A stretch of 64,000 nucleotides of DNA, from the NCBI RefSeq assembly GCF_009718825.1, contig NZ_WNHB01000007.1, positions 1 through 64,000 on the forward strand. Direction: 5' to 3'. The position numbers and the translations under genes were made by a program. Below the pieces are notes generated by a model, which was not told the origin of the DNA, ran no database searches, and saw only the letters and a list, made by a program, of their open reading frames with translations. This DNA comes from Terrilactibacillus tamarindi. Lineage in GTDB: Bacteria; Bacillota; Bacilli; Bacillales; Sporolactobacillaceae. Each line of letters begins with the position of its first letter. Positions within the stretch are counted from its first letter, which is position 1. Positions 36,991-46,755 of the stretch are shown here, piece after piece.

Positions 36991-38043
36991 ATGCGTAATA
37001 TTAGATTGACTTTTCAAGTGGCTGCAACCTATATCGGTACCATTGTTGGAGCGGGTTTTGCATCTGGAAAAGAAATTATTCAGTTTTTCACACAGTTCGG
37101 ATCTTTAGGAAGTATTGGGATTCTAGTTAGTGGTGTTATTTTTACTTGGATTGGAACAAAAATGTTAGTTTTAGCAGGTCGAATCAAAGCAACGTCATTT
37201 AACGAGTTAACAGAATACATATTTGGAATAAAAATAGGTTTAATCATACAGGCGTTAATATTTTTTATCGTGTTTGGCGTGACAGGTGTTATGCTGGCTG
37301 GAAGCGGCGCTGTTTTTCAAGAGCAATGGGGACTATCAAGACATTTTGGGATTGCCCTTGCTATTCTTCTTTGTTTCATTTTATTGTTAAAAGGCGCAAA
37401 GGGTGTCATGTTGATCAACTCTTTCATTGTTCCAATCATGATTACGTTTTCTCTAGCCATTGGTCTTTACTTCATGATGCAGGGTCAAATTGATCCCGCG
37501 ACAATATGGAACATTAATAAACCCTTTCATTATCATTGGGTCATTCATGCGTTATCCTACGTTTCGTTCAATTTAATTACAGCCTTAACCGTTTTGGTCC
37601 CTCTTGGTCAAGAAATAAACAATGAAAAAGTATTATTTTATGGTGGAGCCATCGGGGGAATAGGGTTTACCTTGATGCTATTTGTGTCACATATTGTATT
37701 GTTAAATCACCCACAAGTTTTGTTGTTCGAGATACCTATAGCTGAAGTCGTGAAACACTTTGGCCCGATCATCCATTTCCTATATGTTACGATTATTTAT
37801 GGAGAGATTTTCACGACATTTATAGGAAACATCTTTGGCATGTCAAGACAAATTCAAAGTTTAAGTGGTATGGAATATAGAAAAATAATTGTCGTATTTT
37901 TAATATTAACTTGTGCGATAAGTCAAATAGGGTATGGTTCATTAATAACCTTTTTATACCCGTTATATGGCTATTTGTGTATGTTTTGTTTATTTACGTT
38001 AATGGCTGTGCGATTGCCGAAAAAGGGAGAGGTAAGATTTTGA
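36991..38043 (+). CDS. YkvI-family membrane protein
   Basis: About ten hydrophobic segments and the opening VAATYIGTIVGAGFASGKEI, typical of YkvI-like proteins distantly related to amino-acid/cation symporters. 350 aa. Substrate unknown. AGAGGTG precedes the ATG. Confidence 0.82.
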   Translation: MRNIRLTFQVAATYIGTIVGAGFASGKEIIQFFTQFGSLGSIGILVSGVIFTWIGTKMLVLAGRIKATSFNELTEYIFGIKIGLIIQALIFFIVFGVTGVMLAGSGAVFQEQWGLSRHFGIALAILLCFILLLKGAKGVMLINSFIVPIMITFSLAIGLYFMMQGQIDPATIWNINKPFHYHWVIHALSYVSFNLITALTVLVPLGQEINNEKVLFYGGAIGGIGFTLMLFVSHIVLLNHPQVLLFEIPIAEVVKHFGPIIHFLYVTIIYGEIFTTFIGNIFGMSRQIQSLSGMEYRKIIVVFLILTCAISQIGYGSLITFLYPLYGYLCMFCLFTLMAVRLPKKGEVRF

Positions 38044-38240
38044 TTTTTCTTCCATAAAAACTGACGTAAGGTGAAAAAGCTGACAGATCAAGTGTTGGCT
38101 TTTTTTATTTGAATAACAATCTCTAAAAGGAAGACATCAAACAAATTACGCCTATATAAACATTTAAATAGGAGATATTAACACTAAGATGATTAAATTG
38201 ATTTTTTTAAGATTATATATATAAAATATAAGAAAAAGAG

Positions 38241-38302
38241 TTGCAAAAAAGGTAGTATTAGCGTATGTTGATGTTAACCACTAGTTTTGCACTAGAGCAA
38301 AA
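38241..38302 (+). promoter_or_regulatory. mntH promoter with MntR-type operator
   Basis: TTGCAA, 17-base spacer, TATGTT (38241-38269). At 38285-38302, overlapping the expected transcription start, is TTTTGC-ACTAGA-GCAAAA, a perfect inverted repeat matching the MntR box style of Bacillus mnt genes. Repression by Mn-loaded MntR is inferred. Confidence 0.75.
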
Positions 38303-38337
38303 AAAGGTCTTTAAGCTAATAAGGAGGAAATTTACAC

Positions 38338-39663
38338 ATGGATAAAGGATCGAGCGGTGCATCAATGACTCAGTCTGGCGAAGATATTTCCTCATCTGCT
38401 TCTAATAAAAAAGATAAAAATCATTCGATATCATTTGAATTAGCGATTGGCAAACGAAAAGGATTAAGTCAGCTATTACCGTTTATCGGCCCAGCTTTTA
38501 TTGCATCAGTAGCTTATATTGATCCAGGTAACTTTGCAACCAATATTCAATCAGGGTCACAATTTGGCTATATGCTTTTATGGGTTATTGTCCTTTCCAA
38601 TCTTATGGCTATCCTCATTCAATCTCTCTCTGCAAAGCTCGGCATTGCAACGGGAAAAAATTTATGTGAAATAACGCGTGAACATGTACCAAAGTGGACG
38701 TCGGTAGGGCTATGGATACAAGGTGAATTGATGATTATGGCAACCGATTTAGCTGAATTTATTGGTGCGGCTCTTGGTCTGTATCTTGTTTTTGGTATTC
38801 CGATGGTACCATCTGCCTTGATAACCGCAGCGATGTCCTTTTTAATTTTAGAATTGCAACGTAGAGGCTTTCGTCCTTTAGAAATTATGATAGCCGCCAT
38901 GGTCTTTGTCGTTGTGATTGCTTTTGGTTTGCAAGTTTTTATGGCAAAACCGGAACTTGCTCCACTATTTCAAGGAATGGTGACTCCTAAGTTTGAAGGT
39001 GTTGACAGTATTCTTTTAGCAGCAGGTATTCTAGGTGCAACAGTCATGCCTCATGCTATCTACTTACATTCAGGATTAACCCAAAATCGCATTGTTGGAC
39101 GGAATGAATTGGAGAAGAAAAAGATTTTTAAATTTGAATTCATCGATATATTGATTGCAATGATTATTGCGGGGACGATTAATGGATGTATGCTTGTTGT
39201 CTCAAGTGCGTTATTCCATGGTCAAGGTATCGTTGTACAGGACTTAGAAGTCGCATACAGTGAATTTGGTAAAGCTATTGGTCCTTTTGCAGCTATTCTT
39301 TTTGGTGTCGGGTTATTATCATCTGGGTTATCAAGTTCTTCTGTTGGGACATTATCAGGGGATATTATTATGCAGGGTTACATCAGAAAAAGAATTCCAA
39401 TCTATTTAAGGCGCTTTATCACGATGATTCCACCACTTGCCATCATCATTTCGGGGGTTAATGCTACATCGGCTCTAGTTGTAAGTCAGGTCATCCTATC
39501 ATTTGGGATTGCCTTCGCCTTAATTCCACTGATTATTTTTACAAGTAATCAAAAAGTAATGGGACAGTTAAGAAACAGACGTATTACGGTCGTTGCTTCT
39601 TGGGTTATTGTCACCCTAATTGTGTCATTAAACATCTTTCTTCTTTATCAAACTCTTAGTTGA
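38338..39663 (+). CDS. mntH: Nramp divalent metal (Mn2+) transporter
   Basis: Proton-coupled manganese importer. The TM1 motif DPGN (residues 62-65) and the TM6 motif MPHAIYLHS are intact, with about 11 transmembrane segments. The first 35 residues are polar and disordered. 441 aa. The upstream MntR-type box supports Mn as substrate. Confidence 0.94.
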   Translation: MDKGSSGASMTQSGEDISSSASNKKDKNHSISFELAIGKRKGLSQLLPFIGPAFIASVAYIDPGNFATNIQSGSQFGYMLLWVIVLSNLMAILIQSLSAKLGIATGKNLCEITREHVPKWTSVGLWIQGELMIMATDLAEFIGAALGLYLVFGIPMVPSALITAAMSFLILELQRRGFRPLEIMIAAMVFVVVIAFGLQVFMAKPELAPLFQGMVTPKFEGVDSILLAAGILGATVMPHAIYLHSGLTQNRIVGRNELEKKKIFKFEFIDILIAMIIAGTINGCMLVVSSALFHGQGIVVQDLEVAYSEFGKAIGPFAAILFGVGLLSSGLSSSSVGTLSGDIIMQGYIRKRIPIYLRRFITMIPPLAIIISGVNATSALVVSQVILSFGIAFALIPLIIFTSNQKVMGQLRNRRITVVASWVIVTLIVSLNIFLLYQTLS

Positions 39664-39797
39664 GTTTAACTGCATTTACTTAAGGTAATCAGCCTTCAAT
39701 CAAGCTTCGAGTCGGTGCGTATCTAATCTTTAAACTGGCTTCAGAAGTTGTATAGGGGTGAGGTGACTTGCTGCAGAGGTTAAAGGGTAATGTGAGT

Positions 39798-39863
39798 ATG
39801 AAGCATGTTAAACGTTTTGGGTTGACGATGATGCTGTTTATTGGTTGTCTTTTATTCTTATAG
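39798..39863 (+). CDS. possible 21-aa hydrophobic peptide
   Basis: MKHVKRFGLTMMLFIGCLLF: a basic head and one short hydrophobic helix. AAAGGG lies 10 bases upstream. It resembles small membrane regulators or lipopeptides, but length and lack of homology make it uncertain. Confidence 0.25.
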   Translation: MKHVKRFGLTMMLFIGCLLFL

Positions 39864-39911
39864 AGGTTGTTCTCGCATTTAAAATAAACAGATTAATAAT
39901 TGAGATGAGAA

Positions 39912-39947
39912 AATCAAGGCGACAGCAAATTAGACGCCTTGATTTTG
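39912..39947. terminator. bidirectional terminator
   Basis: AATCAAGGCG / CGCCTTGATT perfect stem with a 13-base loop, between mntH and the minus-strand HD-GYP gene. Confidence 0.85.
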
Positions 39948-39960
39948 TGATGGTTGCGCT

Positions 39961-41712
39961 TTAATGGTGGCGAGAAGATGAACCCGTCTTTTTATACTGG
40001 TCTACATTGTTAAAAAGTGTATTATTATTTAGCACACAAATGAATCCAGGTATGTTTTCTGTTAAAACGACATTTTTCAGATGACTAAAGGTTTCTCTAA
40101 GATACTTAGATTTCTGTCCATGAACAAGAATTCGAATATGTGGATCAAATTTTATTAACTTCATAACATGTTGTTTCATTGGTAAAATACTTTCTTCTTT
40201 AGTTAATGAAAGCGCAAGGGTATGCAAGTTTTTAACTTTCATTAATTGAATAATATCTTCTAGTTGATCGACTTCTCCCAAATACTTTGTTTTCATACCA
40301 TTAATCTCAATTAAGTCATTAACCATCCGAAGAGGCAATCGGTTATTTAATCCCTCGATATTGGCAACAATAACCGCATTTTCTTGCCTTATGGTTCCAA
40401 TAAAATCAACCATTTTAATATCAAGAAGATGAATCAAAGAATACATGGCAACCAATTGATCCGCTTTTAAGATCTGGTTTTTGTCCACTGCATGCTGTAT
40501 TTCGTTCATGGCTCTTTCAATAATATCACTATAGATATCTTCAACACGTTTACTATCAGATAGAATATCAAAAAGCCGAAGTGTTTCCATCCTGGTATTA
40601 TTGATTAAAGAGAAAATAAAATCAAACCAATTTTGCTTTCCTTTTTCCTTTACGAAACTCTTTTTCCAACCAATAACTGATGAGATGGTCGTCGATAGAT
40701 TTCGTGGAAGTTGAATAATTTTATTGTTGTCTTTTAATTTTACAATCGGCAGCATTTCTGATGAACCATTGTCGTAGGTGATGGTTCCTTGTCTGCCGTC
40801 TGACAAAATGACTTCGGTCATCTGTGGATAAAGACGTAATAAATTAATAAGATCATAACATTGATTAACATCGTATTGTTTGTCACTATCTTTAAGAATG
40901 ATTTCTAACGCTTGTGTTGCCGGGACGGGTTTACGATAGGAACGATTTAAAGTTAATGCTGAGTAGACATCAATAATCATGATGATTCGAACATCTTTAT
41001 CTAATTCGGATGCAGAGGCATGATAAGGATAACCGGATTGGTCAAGACGTTCATGATGAGAACGAGCTAATTTGACAACGGTCTGTGGGAAATCAAGTTT
41101 TTCAAGCATGTTTGCACCATCAACGGGATGATGTTTAATTATCCCATATTCATGCTCCGTTAACTTGCCTTTCTTATCCAATAATGTACGCGGGGTATAC
41201 ATTTTTCCAATATCATGAAGTAAACAACCTAATGCAAAGGTTTCAACGTTTTTCATATTACTTTTTTTAGCTAACAAAGCACCTAGGACAAACACATCTA
41301 ATGAATGATTAAAGGTGTAGAAATTCCACTGTTTCAGATCCCGTACGAGCTGGGCAACAGTCGGGTCAGATAGTAAATAGATGTATAACGATTTAATCCA
41401 TTGATAGGTATTTTCAGCATTTAAAGCACGGCCATATCGTAATTCATTGGCGATCAGGGAAAAATGTTGCGAGAATTCTTCTGATAGGGCGAAACCTCTT
41501 GCATCTGTCGTAGATCTATGATGTAAACCTTCATATTTTAAAATGGGTCTTTCTTTGTCTATGGTTACAGTTTCTATTCCTAGTTGATTTAGTTCTTCTA
41601 TAATCGCACTAGTCACCAGAGTACCTGCTTTGAAAAGGACCGTTGAGTTGATAAAAACATCTTTAGAAAGGAACATCCCTTCGATTAGTTGGCTAGTTTG
41701 TATCTGCGACAT
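39961..41712 (-). CDS. HD-GYP phosphodiesterase with degenerate B12-binding-like tail
   Basis: Probable cyclic-di-nucleotide phosphodiesterase, 583 aa. Residues 1-55 match the N-terminal region common in HD-GYP proteins (LIEGMFLSKDV...LFKAGTLVT). HD-GYP core about 130-260: LLHDIGK (166-167), HHPVDG (194-198), HHERLDQSGYP (219-229). Residues 445-560 resemble the B12-binding Rossmann domain of CarH/methyltransferase-like proteins (NRLPLRMVNDLIEINGMKTKYLGEV; LHTLALSLTKEE; IRILVHG), but the DxHxxG His is Asn (EGLNNRL), so no cobalamin is expected. Upstream of, and divergent from, motAB, which suggests motility control. Confidence 0.82.
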   Translation of the reverse strand: MSQIQTSQLIEGMFLSKDVFINSTVLFKAGTLVTSAIIEELNQLGIETVTIDKERPILKYEGLHHRSTTDARGFALSEEFSQHFSLIANELRYGRALNAENTYQWIKSLYIYLLSDPTVAQLVRDLKQWNFYTFNHSLDVFVLGALLAKKSNMKNVETFALGCLLHDIGKMYTPRTLLDKKGKLTEHEYGIIKHHPVDGANMLEKLDFPQTVVKLARSHHERLDQSGYPYHASASELDKDVRIIMIIDVYSALTLNRSYRKPVPATQALEIILKDSDKQYDVNQCYDLINLLRLYPQMTEVILSDGRQGTITYDNGSSEMLPIVKLKDNNKIIQLPRNLSTTISSVIGWKKSFVKEKGKQNWFDFIFSLINNTRMETLRLFDILSDSKRVEDIYSDIIERAMNEIQHAVDKNQILKADQLVAMYSLIHLLDIKMVDFIGTIRQENAVIVANIEGLNNRLPLRMVNDLIEINGMKTKYLGEVDQLEDIIQLMKVKNLHTLALSLTKEESILPMKQHVMKLIKFDPHIRILVHGQKSKYLRETFSHLKNVVLTENIPGFICVLNNNTLFNNVDQYKKTGSSSRHH

Positions 41713-42218
41713 AAGGATTTTTCTCCTCGTATTTTTCTACCTTAATTTATTCAAATAATCTCGTGACACAACATGATGGAGGGGTAAAAAATCGTTGGTT
41801 TCTTATTAATATTAAGGTGATAAGAATTACATATATTTTTTATCGGTTAAGAAATGGAATTGTTAAGTTGTTTTCTTAAAATTTAAAAAGAAAAATAGTG
41901 GGAGAAAGAGATCTTTTAATTAAATATCTGTTAGTTTAGGTGGTAAACATTTTTTTTCAAAAATGTTGGAATGAAGGAACGTTTTTGTTAAGAGTTAACC
42001 TAGCTAAGTTAGGGAAATACATATGAAAACTTTAAAAAATAAAAAATGAACCGATATATAATATAAGTCCACTTATAGTTTGATAGGGGACCTTATTGGC
42101 TTGAATTAAATTGTGAAAACATGCTAGTTTAAGTGTTAAGATGTGGTGATTGGATTAACATAATAGATTTTATTCATTAATCGATTGTGATAGTGAAAGG
42201 TTTAAGGGGTGGTCAGAA
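41713..42218 (+). other. long divergent intergenic region HD-GYP / motA
   Basis: About 500 AT-rich bases without a gene. It contains a hairpin AACATTTTT / AAAAATGTT (about 41946-41969) and, at 42033-42057, TAAA, 13 bases, then ACCGATAT, a possible sigma-D promoter with a spacer one to two bases short. Confidence 0.5.
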
Positions 42219-43010
42219 ATGGATTTGACAACGATCATCGGACTCATCGTTGGAATAGCGTCTTTAATTGTTGGGTTTGTATTAGAAGGAGGAGTTCTTG
42301 GGGCTTTAATTGAGGGAACGGCAGCTCTCATTGTATTTGGTGGAACGATAGGGGCCATTATTATCAGTTTTCCTAGTTCGGTTCTTAAGGAAGCTCCACG
42401 TGTGCTTAAATATGCCTTTTTTAAAGAACCGAATAAGCCTGAAGAGATGATTCAAAAAATTGTCGAATTAGCTAATTTATCTAGAAGAGAAGGACTTTTA
42501 GCATTAGAAAGTAAAGTGGAGGAATTGGGTGATGATGAGTTCTTACGGTCGGGCATTCAATTAATTGTAGATGGTGTAGATGCTGATTCAATTGAAGATA
42601 TTCTCAATCGAGATATTGAACTTCGTGAACAAAGTGTTTTATCTGTTGGTCGTGTTTTTGAATCAGCTGGTGGATTTGCACCGACGATGGGGATCATCGG
42701 GACGGTTATGGGACTTGTTCACGTTCTTGGAAGTTTAGAGAAACCGGATACTTTAGGACCATCGATCGCGGTTGCCTTTATTGCAACCTTGTATGGTGTT
42801 GGAAGTGCCAACCTCATCTATTTGCCGATATTTGCAAAAATTAAAGGTAGACTTGCACAGGAAGTTTTAATAAAAGAAATTCAAATTGAAGGATTACTAT
42901 CGATTGTGAATGGTGAAAACACGACATTATTGAAAAACAAGCTGACCTCTTTTCTTGATAGTAAGGAAAAACGTCGATTAAGTGATGCAACTGAAGCTGG
43001 AGAAATGTAA
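42219..43010 (+). CDS. motA: flagellar motor stator protein MotA
   Basis: Stator ion-channel subunit. Four transmembrane segments: LIVGIASLIVGFVLEGG, AALIVFGGTIGAI, then after the cytoplasmic loop FAPTMGIIGTVMGLVHVL and VAFIATLYGVGSANLIYLP. 263 aa. AAGGGGTGG precedes the ATG. Followed one base later by motB. Confidence 0.95.
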   Translation: MDLTTIIGLIVGIASLIVGFVLEGGVLGALIEGTAALIVFGGTIGAIIISFPSSVLKEAPRVLKYAFFKEPNKPEEMIQKIVELANLSRREGLLALESKVEELGDDEFLRSGIQLIVDGVDADSIEDILNRDIELREQSVLSVGRVFESAGGFAPTMGIIGTVMGLVHVLGSLEKPDTLGPSIAVAFIATLYGVGSANLIYLPIFAKIKGRLAQEVLIKEIQIEGLLSIVNGENTTLLKNKLTSFLDSKEKRRLSDATEAGEM

Positions 43011-43011
43011 C

Positions 43012-43764
43012 ATGAGTAGAAGAAAAAGAAGAAGAAGAAGTGAAGAAGAAGGCGGAAGCAATGAACGTTGGCTTATTACTTATTCAGATTTGATTACCTT
43101 GCTCCTTGTATTTTTCATTATGCTTTATTCCATGAGTTCAGTTGAGGCAAAAAAATTTAACGCTCTCGTAAACTCATTGAAAACCGCATTTCAAGGTGAT
43201 GCCATTATGCAAAATACAGGCTATCCTGAATCACAGTCGACAGATATGCCTGATATCCCGTTTAAGAAGAAACCCGTTGTTACCAAACAGAGGGATGAAG
43301 ACAAGAAGAAGCTTGATAAACTTTATGTTCAATTAGATAACTACATAAAAGAAAACGATCTTAGCCCTGCTGTAACGTTGACTAACTTAGAACGAGGCGT
43401 TCAGCTTACTTTTCGAGAGAAGATTCTGTTTGATCTAGGTGATGCAGAGATAAAAAATGAAGCGAAGCCGGTTTTAAAGAAAATTGGTGGAATGCTTGAA
43501 AAATTACCCAATAATGTGAGTATCGAAGGCCATACGGATAATAATCCAATATCCGGCCATTCAAAGTATCCTTCCAATTGGGATTTATCGGGAGCTAGAG
43601 CTCAACAAGTCATGTTTTTCTTAATCAAAGAGGACAAGTTGAAACCCGATCGAATGAATTTCGTGGGATACGGGGAATACCAGCCCATCGTCAAGAATGA
43701 TACAAAAGCCCATCAGGCCATGAATCGTCGTGTTAATATTACGATTTTACGCCAAGAAAAATAA
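43012..43764 (+). CDS. motB: flagellar motor stator protein MotB
   Basis: Basic cytoplasmic tail (RRKRRRR), one transmembrane helix with the ion-binding Asp26 (ITYSDLITLLL), plug, and an OmpA-like peptidoglycan-binding domain (FDLGDAEI, IEGHTDNNPI, LSGARAQQV, NRRVNI). 250 aa from the ATG at 43012; the frame opens earlier inside motA. Whether H+ or Na+ is used cannot be decided. Confidence 0.95.
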   Translation: MSRRKRRRRSEEEGGSNERWLITYSDLITLLLVFFIMLYSMSSVEAKKFNALVNSLKTAFQGDAIMQNTGYPESQSTDMPDIPFKKKPVVTKQRDEDKKKLDKLYVQLDNYIKENDLSPAVTLTNLERGVQLTFREKILFDLGDAEIKNEAKPVLKKIGGMLEKLPNNVSIEGHTDNNPISGHSKYPSNWDLSGARAQQVMFFLIKEDKLKPDRMNFVGYGEYQPIVKNDTKAHQAMNRRVNITILRQEK

Positions 43765-43844
43765 CTTACATTTTTTTAAAGTCAAATCTAAAAAGTTTTG
43801 ATACAATAAAGAAGAATGATGTTAATTTAGGATGTGGTGACTTA

Positions 43845-44645
43845 GTGAAGAAAGTGGCACTTGTTTTAGTTATTTTTATCTTTGTTTTGACGATCATAGG
43901 CGGGAATATGTTTTGGAATCATAAATTATCAAAAACGTATGCAGATGCAAAAGTGGCGAATAAAACGCACCAAGACAAAACCGCTCAGCAAGAGGCAAAA
44001 AGAAAGCTGCAAGAACAGTCTAAAATCGATCAGTTAACAGCTCGATTACCTGAACCGTTAAAAAATAAAATTCGTGATGCGGCATCAGAAAATAAAGAGG
44101 TACAAATTATGATGATCGTTGGAAGTGATGGAACCGGAGTCGCTGAACAATTGCAAACGCAATTAAATAAATCTTATGGTTTTGATTTATTTAAAGTGAA
44201 TGAGGAGAATGTGGGCCAATCATCGTCTCTAGACTTTTATAATAAACAATTGGATTCATTGCTTTCACTGAAAAAAAACGACCAGCCTGATGTGGTTATC
44301 TACACACCGCTCATTTATAACGATGATCACAAAGTGAGTACTGAAGATACCGAAGCCGTTATGAGTCTTGTCAATGAAAATTTTAAAGAGAAATATAGTC
44401 AGTTGATATTCCTTGTACAGCCGCCTAACTATTCTGCGAAATTTGACTATCTGAATGATCGAATTGACAATGTGAAAACCTATGCAAAAGATCAAGGAAT
44501 AACTTATCTTGATTATTTAACCGAGTGGCCTAAAAAGGCAAAAGCTAGAAGCAAGTTAACAACAAAAGATGGCCACACACCAAATGATCAAGGGAAAAAA
44601 GTATGGACAACCTATTTGACCAACTATTTTACAAGTGAAGATTGA
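43845..44645 (+). CDS. membrane-anchored SGNH-like protein
   Basis: N-terminal transmembrane anchor (about 4-24), a coiled coil (about 32-65), then an SGNH/GDSL-hydrolase-like domain. The first block reads MMIVGSDGTG, so the usual Gly-Asp-Ser order is altered to Gly-Ser-Asp; the C-terminal block is DGHTPNDQGKKVW, keeping an Asp and His. Similar Bacillales proteins sit in wall or capsule loci. May be inactive or altered. GTG start, 266 aa. Confidence 0.7.
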   Translation: MKKVALVLVIFIFVLTIIGGNMFWNHKLSKTYADAKVANKTHQDKTAQQEAKRKLQEQSKIDQLTARLPEPLKNKIRDAASENKEVQIMMIVGSDGTGVAEQLQTQLNKSYGFDLFKVNEENVGQSSSLDFYNKQLDSLLSLKKNDQPDVVIYTPLIYNDDHKVSTEDTEAVMSLVNENFKEKYSQLIFLVQPPNYSAKFDYLNDRIDNVKTYAKDQGITYLDYLTEWPKKAKARSKLTTKDGHTPNDQGKKVWTTYLTNYFTSED

Positions 44646-44673
44646 ATCTTGTAGTGGATAGCTACAATTTGAA

Positions 44674-44719
44674 AATCCCTATCTCTAAGTTAAACTTAAC
44701 TCGAGATGGGGATTGTTAT
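44674..44719. terminator. terminator SGNH / pepP
   Basis: AATCCC-T-ATCTC / GAGAT-GGGGATT with an inner TTAAACTTAA palindrome and a T-rich tail. Confidence 0.75.
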
Positions 44720-44774
44720 TTTATATAAGTATGTTTTCGCAAACATTGTTGTTTTTGCCTACTAGTAATCTTAC

Positions 44775-46043
44775 TTAGTGAACTTGGCTTGATGATTTAG
44801 CCATGAAGGTTTCAATTTCTTCAACCGTTCTCGGAAGACCAGGTGTTAGGATTTCGTAACCGTCTTCTGTAACAAGAACATCATCCTCAAGCCGTATCCC
44901 GATGCCTTCTTCTTCAATATACAATCCAGGTTCAACCGTTACTACAAAACCTGGTTCAAATTGATAATCACTTCGGCGATAATCCCCCACATCATGTGTA
45001 TCTAAACCTAATGAGTGGCCCAAGCTATGGAAGTAGTACTTCGTTATATCTTCTAGGTCATCAATCAATCCAATTTTCTGACATTCCTTGGCAAGTAGGT
45101 CTCTACCGAAATTATTAAACTCGGTAAATGAGAGTCCCGGTTTAATGATCTTTGTTGATTCATTGAGCGCTTTAAGGACAATATTGTAAATGACTTTTTG
45201 ACGTTCAGAGAATTTTCCGTTTACAGGAAAAGTGAAACTAATATCGCTACTGTAATAATGGTATTGGGCTCCAAGGTCTAGAAGAACGAGACTGCCATCT
45301 TCAACGGTGGAATGATTATCGGCATAATGAAGTACCGTTCCATTTTGTCCGCTGGCACATATGGTTGGAAACGCAAAGTCGGTGACACCATGAGATTTTA
45401 AAACAAAATTGAAATAAGCTTCTAATTCATATTCCTTCATACCGGGCTTGGCATGACTCATGAGATGCTTAATCCCGTCTACAGTTATTTTTCCAGCTTG
45501 ACGTATATTTTCAATTTCTTCAGGAGATTTGATGAGACGCATTTGGCTAACAGTATGGTAAATATCATGAATAGTGATATATGGGAACTGTTTGAGAATT
45601 TTTTGAGCAAATTGATGGCTTGGACGTGCCAAACTTTCCCATGAAGCATTTTCTAAATCAAGATATAACTCGGTGTATGGTTTAGATGAAAGTTCGCGTT
45701 TGAGAAAGTTATCGAATGTATCAAGTGTTCGAATAGTCGAGATTCCGGATACTCGTTTAGCTTCTTCAGGTTTTATCGTTTCTCCAACCCATTTAGCCAT
45801 AAAGGGATCTGCTTTTTCGATAAAAAGGGTCTCAGTAACTACCCCGTTTACTTTTGTGGCTACCACGATGACCTTTGGTTCAGAAAGTCCTGTTAAATAA
45901 TAAAAATGGCGATTTGGAACGAAAGGATATGTTTCATCAGCGGACTTTTGAGGTGCTTCCCCAGCGAATAGAACGGTAAGCGATGGATCGGCAAGTCCTT
46001 GGTACAACTTTTCTCGATTGTTTTTGAAGAATACAGAGTTCAT
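44775..46043 (-). CDS. pepP: Xaa-Pro aminopeptidase (M24)
   Basis: Cleaves N-terminal X-Pro bonds. An N-terminal AMP_N domain (about 1-130) precedes the pita-bread domain. Mn ligands lie in LLDLGAQYHYYSSDISFTFP, HSLGHSLGLDTHD, EPGLYIEEEGIGIRLEDDV. 422 aa from the ATG at 46043, after AAAGGAGAGG; an ATG 11 codons upstream lacks a site. Confidence 0.93.
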   Translation of the reverse strand: MNSVFFKNNREKLYQGLADPSLTVLFAGEAPQKSADETYPFVPNRHFYYLTGLSEPKVIVVATKVNGVVTETLFIEKADPFMAKWVGETIKPEEAKRVSGISTIRTLDTFDNFLKRELSSKPYTELYLDLENASWESLARPSHQFAQKILKQFPYITIHDIYHTVSQMRLIKSPEEIENIRQAGKITVDGIKHLMSHAKPGMKEYELEAYFNFVLKSHGVTDFAFPTICASGQNGTVLHYADNHSTVEDGSLVLLDLGAQYHYYSSDISFTFPVNGKFSERQKVIYNIVLKALNESTKIIKPGLSFTEFNNFGRDLLAKECQKIGLIDDLEDITKYYFHSLGHSLGLDTHDVGDYRRSDYQFEPGFVVTVEPGLYIEEEGIGIRLEDDVLVTEDGYEILTPGLPRTVEEIETFMAKSSSQVH

Positions 46044-46755
46044 GCGATTTCCTCTCCTTTTTAATGAAATAACCATCCCTGTTTATTCTACCATAATTTG
46101 TTTCTTTACAATCATATCGACGCGTACGTACATGATTCCGTTTATTACTCAGATTTCCTTAGAGTGCGTATTTAAAAAGGTGACAAATTAGATGAAACAT
46201 GCATAAGTTAAACAGTTAGAGAGGAATATAAGTAAAGATATATTAGAAAAATAAGGATTTACACCAAATTAGACGTAAACTCAGATAGAACTGCGAATAA
46301 ATGAGAGGACCAAGTTTAGATAGCTAAGTTAAAAATAGGTTGTTTTCGAAAACAACTAGTTACAATCTCCTAGAAAAAATAAAATAAAGTGTTAAATTTT
46401 GACTGTAAAAAGAATGTTAAGGTAATATTGAGAAAGTAGAGTATGCTTTACGCATGAACAAGTTAATCGGAAATTGGCGCGTTTTTAATAATTGAACAAG
46501 CTATTAGACAAACTTGTACATAAATTAACAAATTTTTTTCATAGTGAATAGCTATTTTTATAAGCTGTGCTATAATGATATTCGTACTAAATAAGCTTTA
46601 ACAATTATTTACACAAACAATACGTAATTTTACACATACAAAAAAAAACTATTCTAAGTTCCGTTAGTATAGCGGCCGTATTTCTCGTTTATTTATTCGT
46701 TCTTTAAATTAGAAATATGATTATATCGAGTATGAACTTAGGCAGGGGTGGCAAG
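46044..46755. other. long gene-free region upstream of tagO
   Basis: About 710 AT-rich bases between divergent pepP and tagO. At 46164-46196 is a scrap of an R1 end in reverse orientation (AAAAAGGTGACAAATTAG). A TATAAT at about 46571-46576 may belong to the tagO promoter. No gene is supported. Confidence 0.55.
46164..46196 (-). repeat. R1 repeat remnant (one end only)
   Basis: Matches the reversed right end of R1: TGCGTATTTAAAAAGGTGAC then AAATTAGATG. The rest of the element is missing. Confidence 0.65.
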
